Assembly: GCA_022113835.1 (NCBI GenBank)
Contig: JAILWY010000002.1
Span: 9,712,501-9,776,500, forward strand
Reading direction: 5' to 3'
From: Atopsyche davidsoni
Lineage: Eukaryota; Arthropoda; Insecta; Trichoptera; Hydrobiosidae
DNA length: 64,000 nt
A model generated the notes under the pieces. That model was not told where the DNA came from. It worked only from the letters and a program-made list of their open reading frames with translations, and made no database searches. Position 1 is the stretch's first letter; each line of letters starts with the position of its first letter. Below are positions 48,420 to 60,600 of this stretch, in pieces. A program made the position numbers and the translations under genes.

Positions 48420-51050
48420 AAATTAGCTCCGAACGCGCACTTATTTTTATTCCACTTTGAAATGTTGCAGTGTTTTGGCTTATTGTTTTAGTAACTATAA
48501 CTCAAATTTATTACAACACTTAGGGAGCGATGATGTTATTGAATATAATTCATACAATTATGCTATCTTTACAAATGTATTTGCAAATAAAAATAAATAT
48601 GCCTGTCTTGCCTCTTTTTGATGAATAAATATTTTCAATAAAAAGTTTGTACATATAACATTGCACGTTATTTTATACATTTCATTTGAATGATAATTCA
48701 TCAACTCATATGTAAAACAATACATGTTTTTTTTATTACATCTTGAACCTAATCTATTAAAATGATAAAAAATACAACATATTTTTTATTTTACATATAT
48801 ACTATAGAGGATAATGGCATTATGTAGATACTGACAGTATTTTTAGTGTGTATAATTTTTATTATATTTTCCGAATTACAAAAAAAAAAAATATTTTTTT
48901 TAAATATATAAATTCACATTAAGACATTTTTTATATACTGCCTAAATATTTTATACGCATTTATTACTTTTAAAAAAAATAAATTTAAAAAAAAAATTTG
49001 TATCAAATTAAATGCGTCCCCAGCAAATTTACAAAAGCGGCCAGGGGTGGGTCACCTTCTCCCTGATGTATCGATAACCGCAAGGCAGCATTTTAATTGA
49101 GACTTAATGTTCAGCAAGCGATGTTATCACATCCTCACAGTCCCAATCGCTGAAAGCTGCGAGGCTTTCACGCCAGCCGCGGAGGGTGGTGCGGTGGTCA
49201 CGTGTAGACGGTTCGTGCTCGAGTCTACTTACCCCCTCCGCCCGCAGCCCTTGTCCAATGGCGGGCGGCCATTCAAATCACCAAGACTCCACCCCTTTCA
49301 AATTCTAATTTTTAAAACGTATTGTTCCGGCGATACCTGCAATCTCAGTGTGTGGCTTTACCTGTATTTTTTGTTTGAAGGAAAACTCAAGCTGGCTTTA
49401 AAGTATCGTTTTTTTTCCGTCACTACCTAGGGAAATTAAACCTCTTACATATTCACGTGCTTTTACTTTCGTATTCAAATACAATTAAAGTTGTTAAACG
49501 CTGATAATATATGTGTAGTGCAAGCAAAAATTTACCAATAAATCCAAATACGTGAAAAAATACATTATTGTTTTGAATCGAACCGAGGGTAATTTACTGA
49601 TCTAATTACTAAACTAACAAGATTACTTTAATATTATGCAGTTAGATACTCTCTTTAAAAAAATATTTGCATGAAAAATTTTGGCATATTAATAAAGCTT
49701 GTTGGGTTAGTGGTAAGATCGTTAGACTGTTTATCGATAATTCTGTTCTGATAAAATTTCGGGTGTTTAGGGCTGTTTTTAACTCGACATGTGAATATTT
49801 ATTGTCTTCACTGCAAGCATACAACATTTTTCCAAGCGGAGTTAAAATCTGAGGCTTCATAATTAAGCGTACTAACCGTTGCATTTTGAGTTACCTCAAT
49901 AGTGGTAATACAATAAATTATAGTTTTAACGGGAAGAGAAAGTGATTTTGATAGTTTGGCATGCCACGGTATAAAGCGATTTACGATTATATCTGTGATT
50001 AAATATTACTTTTGTGATACTTTTAAGGCAATAAATTTATCCGGGTCTTGTAGCCGAATTCGTTTATCGTTTTTATATTACAATAAGTTATGCATGTAGG
50101 GCAGGCGTCGTACGGAGCGGCCGATGTCAAGTGTTTGGTTTCTCCACAACCGCCATGATAAATCACCGAACGTACGTTAAACCAAATTACATGTGATAGG
50201 TTTACTATAATGAAGTTATAAATAACAGAGATTTATATTCATTTTGTTTTTTCACGTATTAAAACTAATTTAAAAGAATGAGACGGATATTCAAATCGGC
50301 ATTAAAAAGTCAACTCGGCTGCGGGGATTGGATTGAATCGTGAGAAAATAAATTATAAACTGGAATATTTATCGATTTTACTTTGCGTAGTTAAAAAAAA
50401 GACGTATGTGTTATGTCCTGTTTTGTATTAATGTAATTTATATATGTAAGGTAACTTCATGTGTTGCGGAATGTTTTGATAAAAAAAATAATAAATAAAA
50501 TGTTTAAGCGACGTTCCGACTTTTGATTTTTTTGACTTGATTAAGTGTGATTTTCATCAAAAGTAATTCAAAATAAACAATGGCTTTAAAATATAATAAT
50601 GGAATTCCACGACGTGAATTAAAAATATAAATTTAGAAAACTTGTTTTAAATTTTTAGTTGATTAATATTAAAACTTTAATTAAAAAAAAATCAACAAAA
50701 ATTAATACTATGTTTATGGCCACTAAGCGTGGTTTTACACGATACTAAAGACAATTGCAATACACAATTATCAGCCGACTTAAAAGACCTCTATTCCCAA
50801 AACTATTTTAAAATTCAAATTAAAAAAAAAAATAGATTAAAATTTTAAATGAATTATTCATTTGCATTATTAAAAACACATCTACCCACGCATTGATGTC
50901 TCACTTCGCTACATTTAATAAACCAAAAATGATTGATTAAATTATTTAAAAATATGCATACATAACCACCACCAAATAAAAAAAGTTGCGCCGGATCGGC
51001 ATAAATATAAATCAATACCGAATCCGACTATAATTAAAATCATAAATACG
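48420..51050. other. Intergenic: AT-rich
   Basis: AT-rich with small complex patches at 49010-49300 and 50040-50170. No genes or elements recognised. A (CGCCCCG)n run starts at about 51098. Confidence 0.45.
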
Positions 51051-51360
51051 CATCGCACCTAGAATAATGAAATTAAAAAATACAACCGATTCGCGAATCG
51101 CGCCCCGCGCCCCGCGCCCCGCGCCCATCCATCCGCGCCGTATTGACAGATAATATCATTAGTGTCATTAGAGCCGGCCTTTTCGCATTTTTCCTATTTA
51201 GCCCGTGGATTTATCGGCCCGCTGAAAGGGCCCTGGGAAAACAATGCTTTACGGCCGGAGCAAAAAAACCCGCACGCGCGCATATTTCACCCGCAACGAA
51301 TGCATTTGGCCTTCCCGGCGTCGATACATGCATATCCTCTATGCACCACTCGGTAGTCCA
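51051..51360. other. Intergenic complex block with CGCCCCG repeat
   Basis: Begins with about four CGCCCCG units (51098-51125), then a complex region. No coding support. Confidence 0.35.
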
Positions 51361-51430
51361 AAATATATATATATACACATATCACATCAATAACCTTTCA
51401 TTTATAATTTTTTTTAAATCTTGTAATCAA

Positions 51431-52022
51431 ATGTCTTGCTACCTAACCTTGCTTGGTGTCCATCCCCCATCTGTCACAAAAAAAGGACCGTTTTACCTGG
51501 CGTAATCGTGTCATTTAATTAATTTAATTGTCACTTTATTTTTCTATGTCGAAATTCAATTTTTTTATAAAGTATTGAAACAACTATAAATTATATTTAT
51601 CTATTTTTTATTATTTCACTAACGTCTATTTTCAGGGTAAAATAAAATCATGAAGATGTTGAAAAATTTGATAAAATGACGACTTTTCCAAACCAAAGTT
51701 TGTTAAAGATTTTTTATTTTTTAATTTTTAAAATAATAAATCGCACAGAGTTTATATTTAATATTTTAATTCCGATTGAATAAAAGACTTTTAAATGCTT
51801 AGGACTCTAAGAATAGACATGACGAATCTCCAAATTCCAACACTTCAATCGGAAAAACACATATCTTATTAAAAGTAAATTTACAAGAAATGAATGAATA
51901 TTTTGTTGGGAAGAAGGGATGTATCTAATTTTTGCATTTAAATTTTTTTGATTGCTGCAGTCGATTTTTTGCAAAACGGACCAGAAAATGATCAAAAAAA
52001 CTCGAGTAAGGGACTTAGACCC
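51431..52022 (-). mobile_element. TTAA-flanked MITE, copy B
   Basis: Inverted copy of the 35981 element. TTAA is intact at 52023-52026; the other end is degenerate (TCAAATG instead of TTAAGGG). Confidence 0.75.
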
Positions 52023-52026
52023 TTAA

Positions 52027-53300
52027 GTAACAGTGATAAGAATAATATTTTTCTTAGATCCGAACGTAAGAAAAACTGTTCAGCAAAACAGCAATCGCAT
52101 CGAATGCCTTTCTATACTCTCCTTTCAAGGCGTATTTGTCGACTTTTTGTTCAGATTGTTGACTCTGGATGTGTCTCACATTAAAAATAATATCACTGTG
52201 CGTTCATTTGCAATCACCTTGTACAATACGGATCAGAGAACTTTGACCGCTGTAACGGGGGCGGGTTCGAACCACTTTTTACTTGTTTGTTTTATTTTGT
52301 GTCATTCTACCTAGCACCAATGAATAGGCGAATTTATTTTGTATTTGTAGCAGGGATGAAGCATTTCATCTTACATTGTAGCAATGAAAAATATATCTGC
52401 TACATTGTTAAATGATGAACTTTTAAAATATGGCTTTCAATGATATTTTTTATTTTAATAAGAACAAAGCGTCTGTATGAAAATTCTATGGTCATCCATA
52501 ATTCTATTCTTATTATTTTCTTCTGATTCTAAAAATATCTAAGTCTCCGGGAAGTGCCTTGATTTTTTCAAAAATTACAGAAAAAAAAGTTAACTTGCTT
52601 CTAACCATAAAAGCTTTTCTAGAAGCATAGACTCATTGCTTAGTCCGGGTCCAAGACCAAGAACATAATATCTTCTCATAAAAGTGCTTTTTATATATTA
52701 AAACCAATAATATATAGTAGATAATGATTAAGAAATACAGCGATTATATAAAAGCATGTTGATGTGCTTCATTTGCATGTTTCTATCATAACACTTTTTA
52801 TCAATAGGATAAAGTAGTGTGGTATAGTGAGATAACTTGTGAAGTCAGATCACACAGTCAAGTATCGCATAAACTGCATAAATGCAAGCGTTGTTTTATT
52901 TAGCAATAAAAGTACAAATGTGCACATATTGGTATAAATATCCACTTAAATGCATTCCTTCGCTTAACATTCCGCGTTATTCACTTTTAATTGAAAAAAA
53001 AAAGCCGCTTCAGCGTTGCGTCAAGAAATAATCGAAAGCTTATAAATATATTTTTAATTGATTACAAAAAACTGGCTGAAATGTCTTAATTATATCATAA
53101 AGAATGCAAGAGTTAAATTGTTTTTAACAACATTTTTTTATTTCAATACATTTGTGATTATTGAAATATCACTTTCTATACAAATTAAAACATTGCCTAA
53201 AAAAAGATTAATTATTTTTGATTTGATGCCACGATATTTAAAAGATTAAATATGATAACTAATAAATTATAAAAAAAAATAAAAAATAAAAGTTCAACGA
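52027..53300. other. Intergenic: AT-rich
   Basis: Low-complexity AT-rich sequence. An isolated GCGGGTTCGAACCAC at 52262-52276 resembles a pol III B-box but has no A-box partner. Nothing else seen. Confidence 0.4.
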
Positions 53301-53404
53301 CAATTGCTGTTCGCCGGTATCGGAAGCGCATCACGGCGCGTAGGTGGCGCAGTAATGGATAGGCAATAATATCTGGTCGCGTTCGGTCGATGAACAATTT
53401 ACAC

Positions 53405-53512
53405 CGCGGCGTGGCGCGGGGTGCGGGGGAGGGGGGGGGGGGGGTGAGGGGTGAGGGGTGCGGGGGAGGGGTGCGGGGGTGGGTGAGGGGTGCGGGGTGC
53501 GGGGCACGGGGG
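53405..53512 (+). repeat. G-rich GGGGTGAG/GGGGTGCG tandem array
   Basis: More than a dozen runs of four or more G, including one long G-run, in tandem GGGGTGMG-like units. A very strong G-quadruplex candidate. Confidence 0.85.
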
Positions 53513-55280
53513 TCGCCGCGCATCAATAAATAACGGCGGACAAACCGCGACCACCCGCCCTGGTGCTCCGTGCCCGTCACGGCCGCATGCTCTGCCCAGT
53601 CGCTCGGAAGCCCGATGCTCACTATTACCCCTGTCCAATGGTAAAAAAAAAAAAAAAAACACGCATGAATAGCCATTTTACTAGGAGACTACGAACTTTT
53701 TATTGCGAGTGCTTTTGCCTTATAACGCATCTTCAATCTAGTGTCTTTAACCCTACATTGTTAGTTCTCACCAGTACAATACAAATCGAATAGATTTTTT
53801 TATTACTAAATTAACATTGATGTGTGAGCACTGTGACATTTAACGAAGTGAAACGAAGAAAAAAATCAGGCGGGTTTTATCTCGCACGTCCAGGCGCTAT
53901 CACAGCCTGGCACCTTGCAGTGGCAGAACGTGAATTTTGAAGTGATGTGAGACAGATGTTCTTAGTACCCATGATAGTTCACGCTTGCATACAACGATTC
54001 AAATTCTTACTCTGATCAAAAATGTGCTGGAACGTGACAGCCACGAGGTACGGGTTTGAACCTCACTTTGCCTTAAAAAAAATTGTGAATTATTTACCAA
54101 AATATTGTGCAGATTTAAAATATTTTGATAGTAGTTAATATAAGATGTGTTCTTACAAGAACAGAGCATTTAAAGGAGTGTTATGTGTGGAAACCCTCTG
54201 ATCCTCCAAGATGTAAGGTCTTCCACAGCTATATTAGATCCTCACTGGATCTTTCAAAAAGTAGCATTGCTGATTTAAAAAATAAGCCCAAAATTTAACA
54301 GGGGGTTTCAAAATAAAAGATACCATATATTGTTTTGTAAATTTGCAAAAAGTTAAAAAATGAGATCGGTATGACAAAATGATTTAATTAATATACTTAT
54401 CAAATGCCGTGATATTTGAGATGGTCTTATGTACTACTAGAAGTGGTAGAAGCAAAAGTAACAGCCGAAATAGTACTCTCGTGGAGTTTATTTGAAAACA
54501 TTACATCAATTTTTATAAATGACTAACGCTGCTTAATTTATTAACAGTACATAAAATTTCTTACCGACATTTTGGTGTAAATAATACTTAACTACAAAAA
54601 CAAAGTACTCCATAAGTGTTACATTTATAAAATTATCTAAATATTTCAATTAACAAAATAGAAAATCAGTAATATACTTTGCGTGCTTTTGTTGTATTGA
54701 TGAAAAAAAATTGAAGAGGGATAGCATCAAAAAGCAGACGAGAACATAAAATATCTATGAATACAAGACAATACGCAACAATAATACTCAATGCTTTTTT
54801 TCACTTCAAAAAAATATTTTTAATTTTTTAATTTCGCGTCCGAGTCGCGATGCGGAATAAACATGGTCACAATAAATTGTCACACTATGTGTAAACGGTA
54901 AGTGTAAGATTCCGGCGAGCGCTTATATGATTACAGCGTGATTAAAAGGCTGTACTTCTCTCGCAGTACATAATTTACCTCGACGCGAATTTAATATAAA
55001 TCAATGGCAGCCGGCGGTCCTGGCGAGAGCCGCCATCGTGGATTCGGGCGGCGCGACTAATCACGCGGCGTATGACAGCGCCGAGTCGATGCTTTAACAA
55101 TGTATCAGGAGAGCCGCCGGGGAGGTGTCCTGGCGCCGATGGCCGCAGCATTTTTGTGCAGCGAGCCATCGTCTATTATTCACCATTCGGAAGTGAAGCG
55201 AGACCGATATTTTTATAACGACAGCTGCGCTCGTGCTCTTTGAATATGCACGGGGATCGGTTGATTTTTGTATCGTATAT
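53513..55280. other. Intergenic: AT-rich with two complex patches
   Basis: 53513-53640 and 54830-55260 are GC-richer and complex. 53870-54080 has an isolated GGGTTTGAACCTC B-box-like stretch. No genes recognised. Confidence 0.35.
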
Positions 55281-55284
55281 TTCA

Positions 55285-55800
55285 TAGGTTCCTAGAGTGG
55301 TCAATATCGACCCCCAGGGGTCGATTCTGCCCTGAAAGGGGTCGATGATAGCGAAAAATTAAATTTGGGGTCCACGAACTGTAAATGGGGGGTCAACGAG
55401 AGCGGATCCCATTGGCCATGTTAGTCACAATATGCACGTTGAGTTAACATAACTGAACGACTATTTTCAATATTCAGCGTAACTATTTCGGCGCGTTGTT
55501 TCTGTGTAAAACATAATTAAAATTGTATTAAATTAACGTTTCAAAACATGCTTACTCAAGTCAATTGGTTGATAAATGTCAAAGTAATTTAATGTTTACA
55601 TACCGACATAAAGTATGGCGCACCCTGTATATCAGAAATCAAAAGTATGTTTGAAGTTGATGAATTTGTAAAAATTCAATATGAGCAAGGCAGGGGTCTA
55701 CGAAAAACAGAAAAACTCGACAAGAGGTCGACGGAACAAAATACTTTGGGAGCTTATGGCATATTTTAAACGAACAATTGGAAATGTCAAAAGACACTCA
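55285..55800. repeat. GGGGTCGA-rich sequence, possible old DNA transposon
   Basis: Contains the perfect palindrome ATCGACCCCCAGGGGTCGAT near 55306-55325, plus repeated GGGGTC/GAGGTCGACG motifs over 450 bases. It resembles subterminal repeats of hAT-type elements, but no terminal repeat or duplication was found. Confidence 0.3.
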
Positions 55801-56794
55801 CCTCAGTTTTGTGTGCTGCTTGCATCATCTTGAACACGAAGCACAAATTCACTTTTGAATCTTATTTTTTTATAATACGCACTCAAAGTCTGTATTACTT
55901 GTCACCATCCGACTGATCCGCCATATTTCAATGTGTTCACTAATTATTGTGAAACAATTGCGCACACGCAGTATTGCCACCCTGGAGATTTAAAATACAC
56001 AAATTTCGTCAAAAATGTTACTAGCCTCAAAAAAAATTTAAACTTTTTTTTTTATTATTGCAATATTCGTAGAATATTTTTTTTTCTGTGAATATATGGG
56101 AAAACACCAGTTTTTAAATAAAAATAATCCAAATATGTTTTATAAAATTCAAAACGTCTTATTAAATTAGAAAATCATATTATTTTAAATACAATGAATT
56201 AAGTCGTTCAATTTGGTTCCAAGTTTTGTTTTATTTACTTTAAATGCTATTGCTATTTCTGGTGACCGATTTTAATACTTGTATACGTAAGCAGTTAGAT
56301 TTTTATTAAACTACTCAATAACATCATAATACAGAAAGCAGCCAGTAATATCCCCGTAAACACCCTGTTTCCCCCACGCCACACCCATTTCCAAAGACTT
56401 AGAGCATTGGTCTACTTTCTTCGTCAACAAAACGTACAGACATTTTTATCGATTCCGCGAGGAACGATTTGCACATTTGCTCGAGTGCTCTGCTCGCCGT
56501 TTTGTCACAGAATAAAATTTGCGTATGCATTTCAATAAAATATACCCCCTACTACTTAAGCTCGGATTGCTAAAAAGTCATATTCAATACCTAAAAAAAT
56601 ATATCCAATTAGGAAACAGATTTTTTTAATAACAAATTACTAAATGTTTTTGAGGTATACGTACTTTTTCTTAATCAAGGTTGGTGACCTTCTCACTGAA
56701 CATATATTTATACTCCGACTGACGCAAATTCCGCTTCCGCATTAGTTTGCTAATTCCAATGCCTCTTTTTTTTCTTTTTTTCTAGACAACGTGC
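55801..56794. other. Intergenic: AT-rich
   Basis: Nothing specific recognised before the TTAA element at 56799. Confidence 0.45.
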
Positions 56795-56798
56795 TTAA

Positions 56799-57395
56799 GG
56801 GTCTAGGTCCCATAATCGAGTTTTTTTTATCATTTTCTAGCCGCTTTGCGAAAAATCGACTGCACCAATCAAAAAAAATTAAATGCAAAAAGTTTGATAC
56901 ATCCCTTCTTCCGAACAGAATATATTTTTATTTCTTATAAATTTACTATTAATATGATAAATATGTGTTTTTCCGATTAAAGTGTAGGAATTTGGAGATT
57001 CATCATGTCCCTTTTCCATGAGTTCTAAACATTTAAAAGTCATTTTTTTAAATTGGAATTAAAAGAATAAATATATACCCTGTGCGATTTATTTTTTTAA
57101 AATTAAAAAAAAAAAATCTTCAACAAAATTTGGTTTTGAAAAGTCGTCATTTTATCAAATTTTTCAACATCTTCTTGATTTTATTTTACCCTGAAAATGG
57201 ACGTGAATGAAATAATAAAAAATAGATAAATATAATTTATAGTTTTTTCTATACTTTATAAAAAAATCAACTTTCGACATAGAAAAATAAAGTAACAATT
57301 AAATTAATTAAATGACACGATTACGCCAAATAAAACGGTCCTTTTTTTGTGACAGATGGGAGATGGACACCAAGCAAGGTTAGATAGCAAGACCC
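56799..57395 (+). mobile_element. TTAA-flanked MITE, copy C
   Basis: The best-preserved copy: TTAA at 56795-56798 and 57396-57399, ends GGGTCTAGG and AGCAAGACCC. 597 bp, collinear with copy A. Confidence 0.8.
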
Positions 57396-57410
57396 TTAAT
57401 TAGAAGAACA

Positions 57411-57675
57411 AAATTTGGTTTTGAAAAGTCGTCATTTTATCCAATTTTTTAACATCTTCAAGATTTTATTTTACCCTGAAAATGGACGTTAATTATATAT
57501 TAAAAAATATACAAATATAATTTATAGTTTTTTCAATATTTTGTAAAAAAATCAGTTTTCGACATAGACAAATAAAGTGACAATTTAATTAATTAAATGA
57601 CACGATTTCGCCAGGTAATGGTCTGCCTCTGGTGTTGGACACCAGAGGCAATCAAAAGGCTGGAAGCAACTGCCT
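57411..57675 (+). mobile_element. TTAA-type element, alternative 3' end, second copy
   Basis: Repeats the 3' half of the MITE interior, then the same hairpin-bearing end as 36959-37080, finishing at TTAA 57676-57679. It lies directly after copy C, as its partner lies after copy A. Confidence 0.65.
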
Positions 57676-57809
57676 TTAAGAATATATACAATCCACAAGC
57701 ATAAAATGACATTATTTTTTTTTCAGTTTACTGAATTTCTGTCAATCGAATACGCTTGAATACCCCGATATTTTTTTGTATAAATTAAATTGTCATGATA
57801 AATATGCTT

Positions 57810-58070
57810 AGTTTGAAAATAAAATCGGACAATGAGGCTTTCGGGTGGCTCTGTGCTGCAGTGTGCGGTGACACCAGGAGGGTTTCCGAGTTGTCTCCGG
57901 CGAGCACCCCGGCCGTGTCCCGTGTCCGCCGGGTCCGTGTTCCCATTGACACGTTACATAGCTTATTTATGTAGCAAACCTTTTAGGCTTACCGGTGCTC
58001 CGTTATTGGCAGACAGAGACAGCGAGCCCGCCGAGAGGGATGGACGAGCGATATCAAAATAATTCCCCGT
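57810..58070. other. Intergenic complex block
   Basis: A GC-rich, complex island in AT-rich surroundings. A 76-codon frame exists but has no splice or motif support. A conserved-element candidate. Confidence 0.3.
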
Positions 58071-60300
58071 CAGGTTAAAAAAAACAAAACCCACTTGAGA
58101 AATTTGAACAGTGCAATTGTAAAAAATATTTAAATAATCGATATTCAAAATAAAAAAACTAAATGGGTTAAAAATTTATTAAAAATATTTAATGATAATA
58201 ATCATGGGGACTGCCGCTGTTTTTGAGAGAAATATATTGACATAATTTATAAATTTAATATTTTTGACATAGATAACTGCTGCTACACCTCAAGCCAGTA
58301 CTTTAGATAACCATTAATGTAAAAACATTTGTGCACAAAAATTTGCAATTATATAGAATCCTCCACTTGTCATATACATTAAAATCACATTACCCATTAC
58401 CCCCTGACAATCACTCTCTCTCCAACAACCTCTCCCTCTAACAATTGTTAACCTAATCTCTCTCTGTTTGATAATGCCAACGTGAAAGGTTGACGAAACC
58501 GGTCACAAATAAAAAAAACGAACATGTGAAAAATCACCCAAAAAAATATTGACATAATTTATAAAAAACTATGTTGTCATGTTTAAACAAATGACTCAAT
58601 AATTTGACCTGATTTAGCTATATGCATCTAAACTGAACTATATACTGTGCCAAATCATAATTATTTAAAAAAGATGTGAAATATTTATTTTTGATAGTAC
58701 AAAATACAATTTAAAATTTTTCCTGAAACGGTTGATTATTACGATTTTTTTTGTGCAAAATGTGATGGATTGAATTAATAAATCGTATTGTAAAACTATG
58801 TATGGATTCGACATAGAGTAATATTTAATTGCATGCGTTGTGAATAACTTTGATTTGGATTATAAAAATATCTACTAAAAATACAATATTACTTTTGTCT
58901 GCCTAAGAAAATAAACTCTTCGTATATGTAGAGATTTATGCATTGCTGACTTTGAACAAGTCTTCAGTAAATCGTAATTTCTTTATCCACTAACAAACCA
59001 CAAATACAGGAATTAAATAAATGACTTACAAGTGAGTCGTTTCTTTTCAGTAATTGCCTTCTTTATTTTGACTTCTGCTTAGTATCAGGACGCCCTCTAA
59101 CAAGTCCATATTAGTGACTCTGATTTTCATTCTATTCGGACACCTTTTCTTAAGAGCTGACATTAATATAAAACCCGATGAGAAAAAAAACCCTTTGTGG
59201 TGTGCTTTGCCCAAAAAAAAAAAACTCTTTGGTATTAATATAATACCAAAAAGTATTAAAAAAATATTTATATTTGGTGTTAAACATTGCATTCCTTCGT
59301 TATAATAATTGTATAAAAGTGTTTTTAAAAAATCGAATCAGAATATAATTTATATAAATATATATATAATAGTGAATTTCAGTAATGTTAGGCAAGCCAC
59401 AACGAAGTTTTGAATACCTCCCCCTTAACGGTTAGTCTTACTGAGTTATTTTATTTTATTTTGTAAATTTGTAAAGCTTAATTCTCTGTGCGCTGAAGCA
59501 TTTGCAGTGCCTGCTGTATTTATGTGGACATGTCTGATTGCTAATTTATGCATGCTGCAGTGGAGTTGGAAATCGATGACAATTTAACGGAGGCAGTGAC
59601 TTTTTACATTGTGGATATTGGTGGGAAGTTTTGAATTCGTTTGTTTTGTAACTAATATAATAAAATTAACTATTTTATTATATTGTTGTTACTATAATAA
59701 TTTTAATATGAATCACACTTATTTTGTTGTTTTAATTTTAAAAAGATGTGATATTATTCAAGATAATATTTTATGCAATTTAAAGACAACGAGGTTTTCA
59801 GGAAAGTGCGTAATAAGGCGGACTCGTATTAAGGCGGAGTCGCAGAACACAGCAAAATTAAAGTAATCAATTACTGTAAATAATTATTTCCAATACCAAA
59901 GAATGATTAAATACATAATATATAAAATAAACTTCTGGAATTTTTTTTATATTTTGCCGAATTACTGTTTAAAAATATTTTTTTGTATTTTTGAATGTTA
60001 ATGTATCTGAAAACATATGGATTGGTTGAATATTGAAAATGTATTTTTTCTTAAACACGCAAGGATACGTCATGTATTCACTGAAGATCATCTAATATTT
60101 ACTGCAAGATACTTATAACTAACTAGTAGAATTTTTTTTTTTAAATCTAACACATGCAGTTTTTAAATTATCAAACATCACACATTTTTAAATTATCAAA
60201 ATGTAGACCATTACTAAATATAATTTTGAAAACTGTATTAAAACAAAAATTATTTAGTATTTAGTAATATAAGTTATAACTGTACAATATATTATTAAAA
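58071..60300. other. Intergenic: AT-rich
   Basis: Includes the inverted copy of the 14814 repeat at about 58476-58545 (CGTGAAAGGTTGACGAAACC) and a candidate minus-strand exon at 59030-59156. Otherwise nothing recognised. Confidence 0.4.
59030..59156 (-). CDS. Candidate minus-strand exon, unrecognised
   Basis: The acceptor TTTTATATTAATGTCAG is followed by an open frame reading KKRCPNRMKIRVTNMDLLEG and onward to a TGA, with CTT|GTAAGT shortly after. The frame looks protein-like, but no family is recognised and the downstream donor after the stop is odd. Could be chance. Confidence 0.2.
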
Positions 60301-60600
60301 TACAGCCGAGGTATTAATATTCCATTAGGCATACGCGACAAGAGAAGTTGCATTCCGTTTTCCTTCGACGGCTTCAGTTCAGTAGATTGCTAATGCATAT
60401 TTCACTTACCCCCTCGGCAGGTAAACAAGCACGGACGGGCGGGAGGGGACTGCTTTCTGCTCAGGTACATCCTGTGAAAGACTCACCCCTGTAATGATAA
60501 ATTATTTTGGAACGACGACTCGCCGATCGATGTTTTAGGGTAGGTTTACATCCCATTAAATGCATGTATTCCAAGACGGAATTGTTTGTATCGTAAATTC
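60301..60600. other. Intergenic complex block
   Basis: Complex sequence with CTAATGCATATT and ATTAAATGCATG octamer-like patches. No coding frame. Confidence 0.3.

Noticed and set aside
52262..52276. Isolated B-box-like GCGGGTTCGAACCAC
   Set aside because: No A-box at the expected distance and no cloverleaf.
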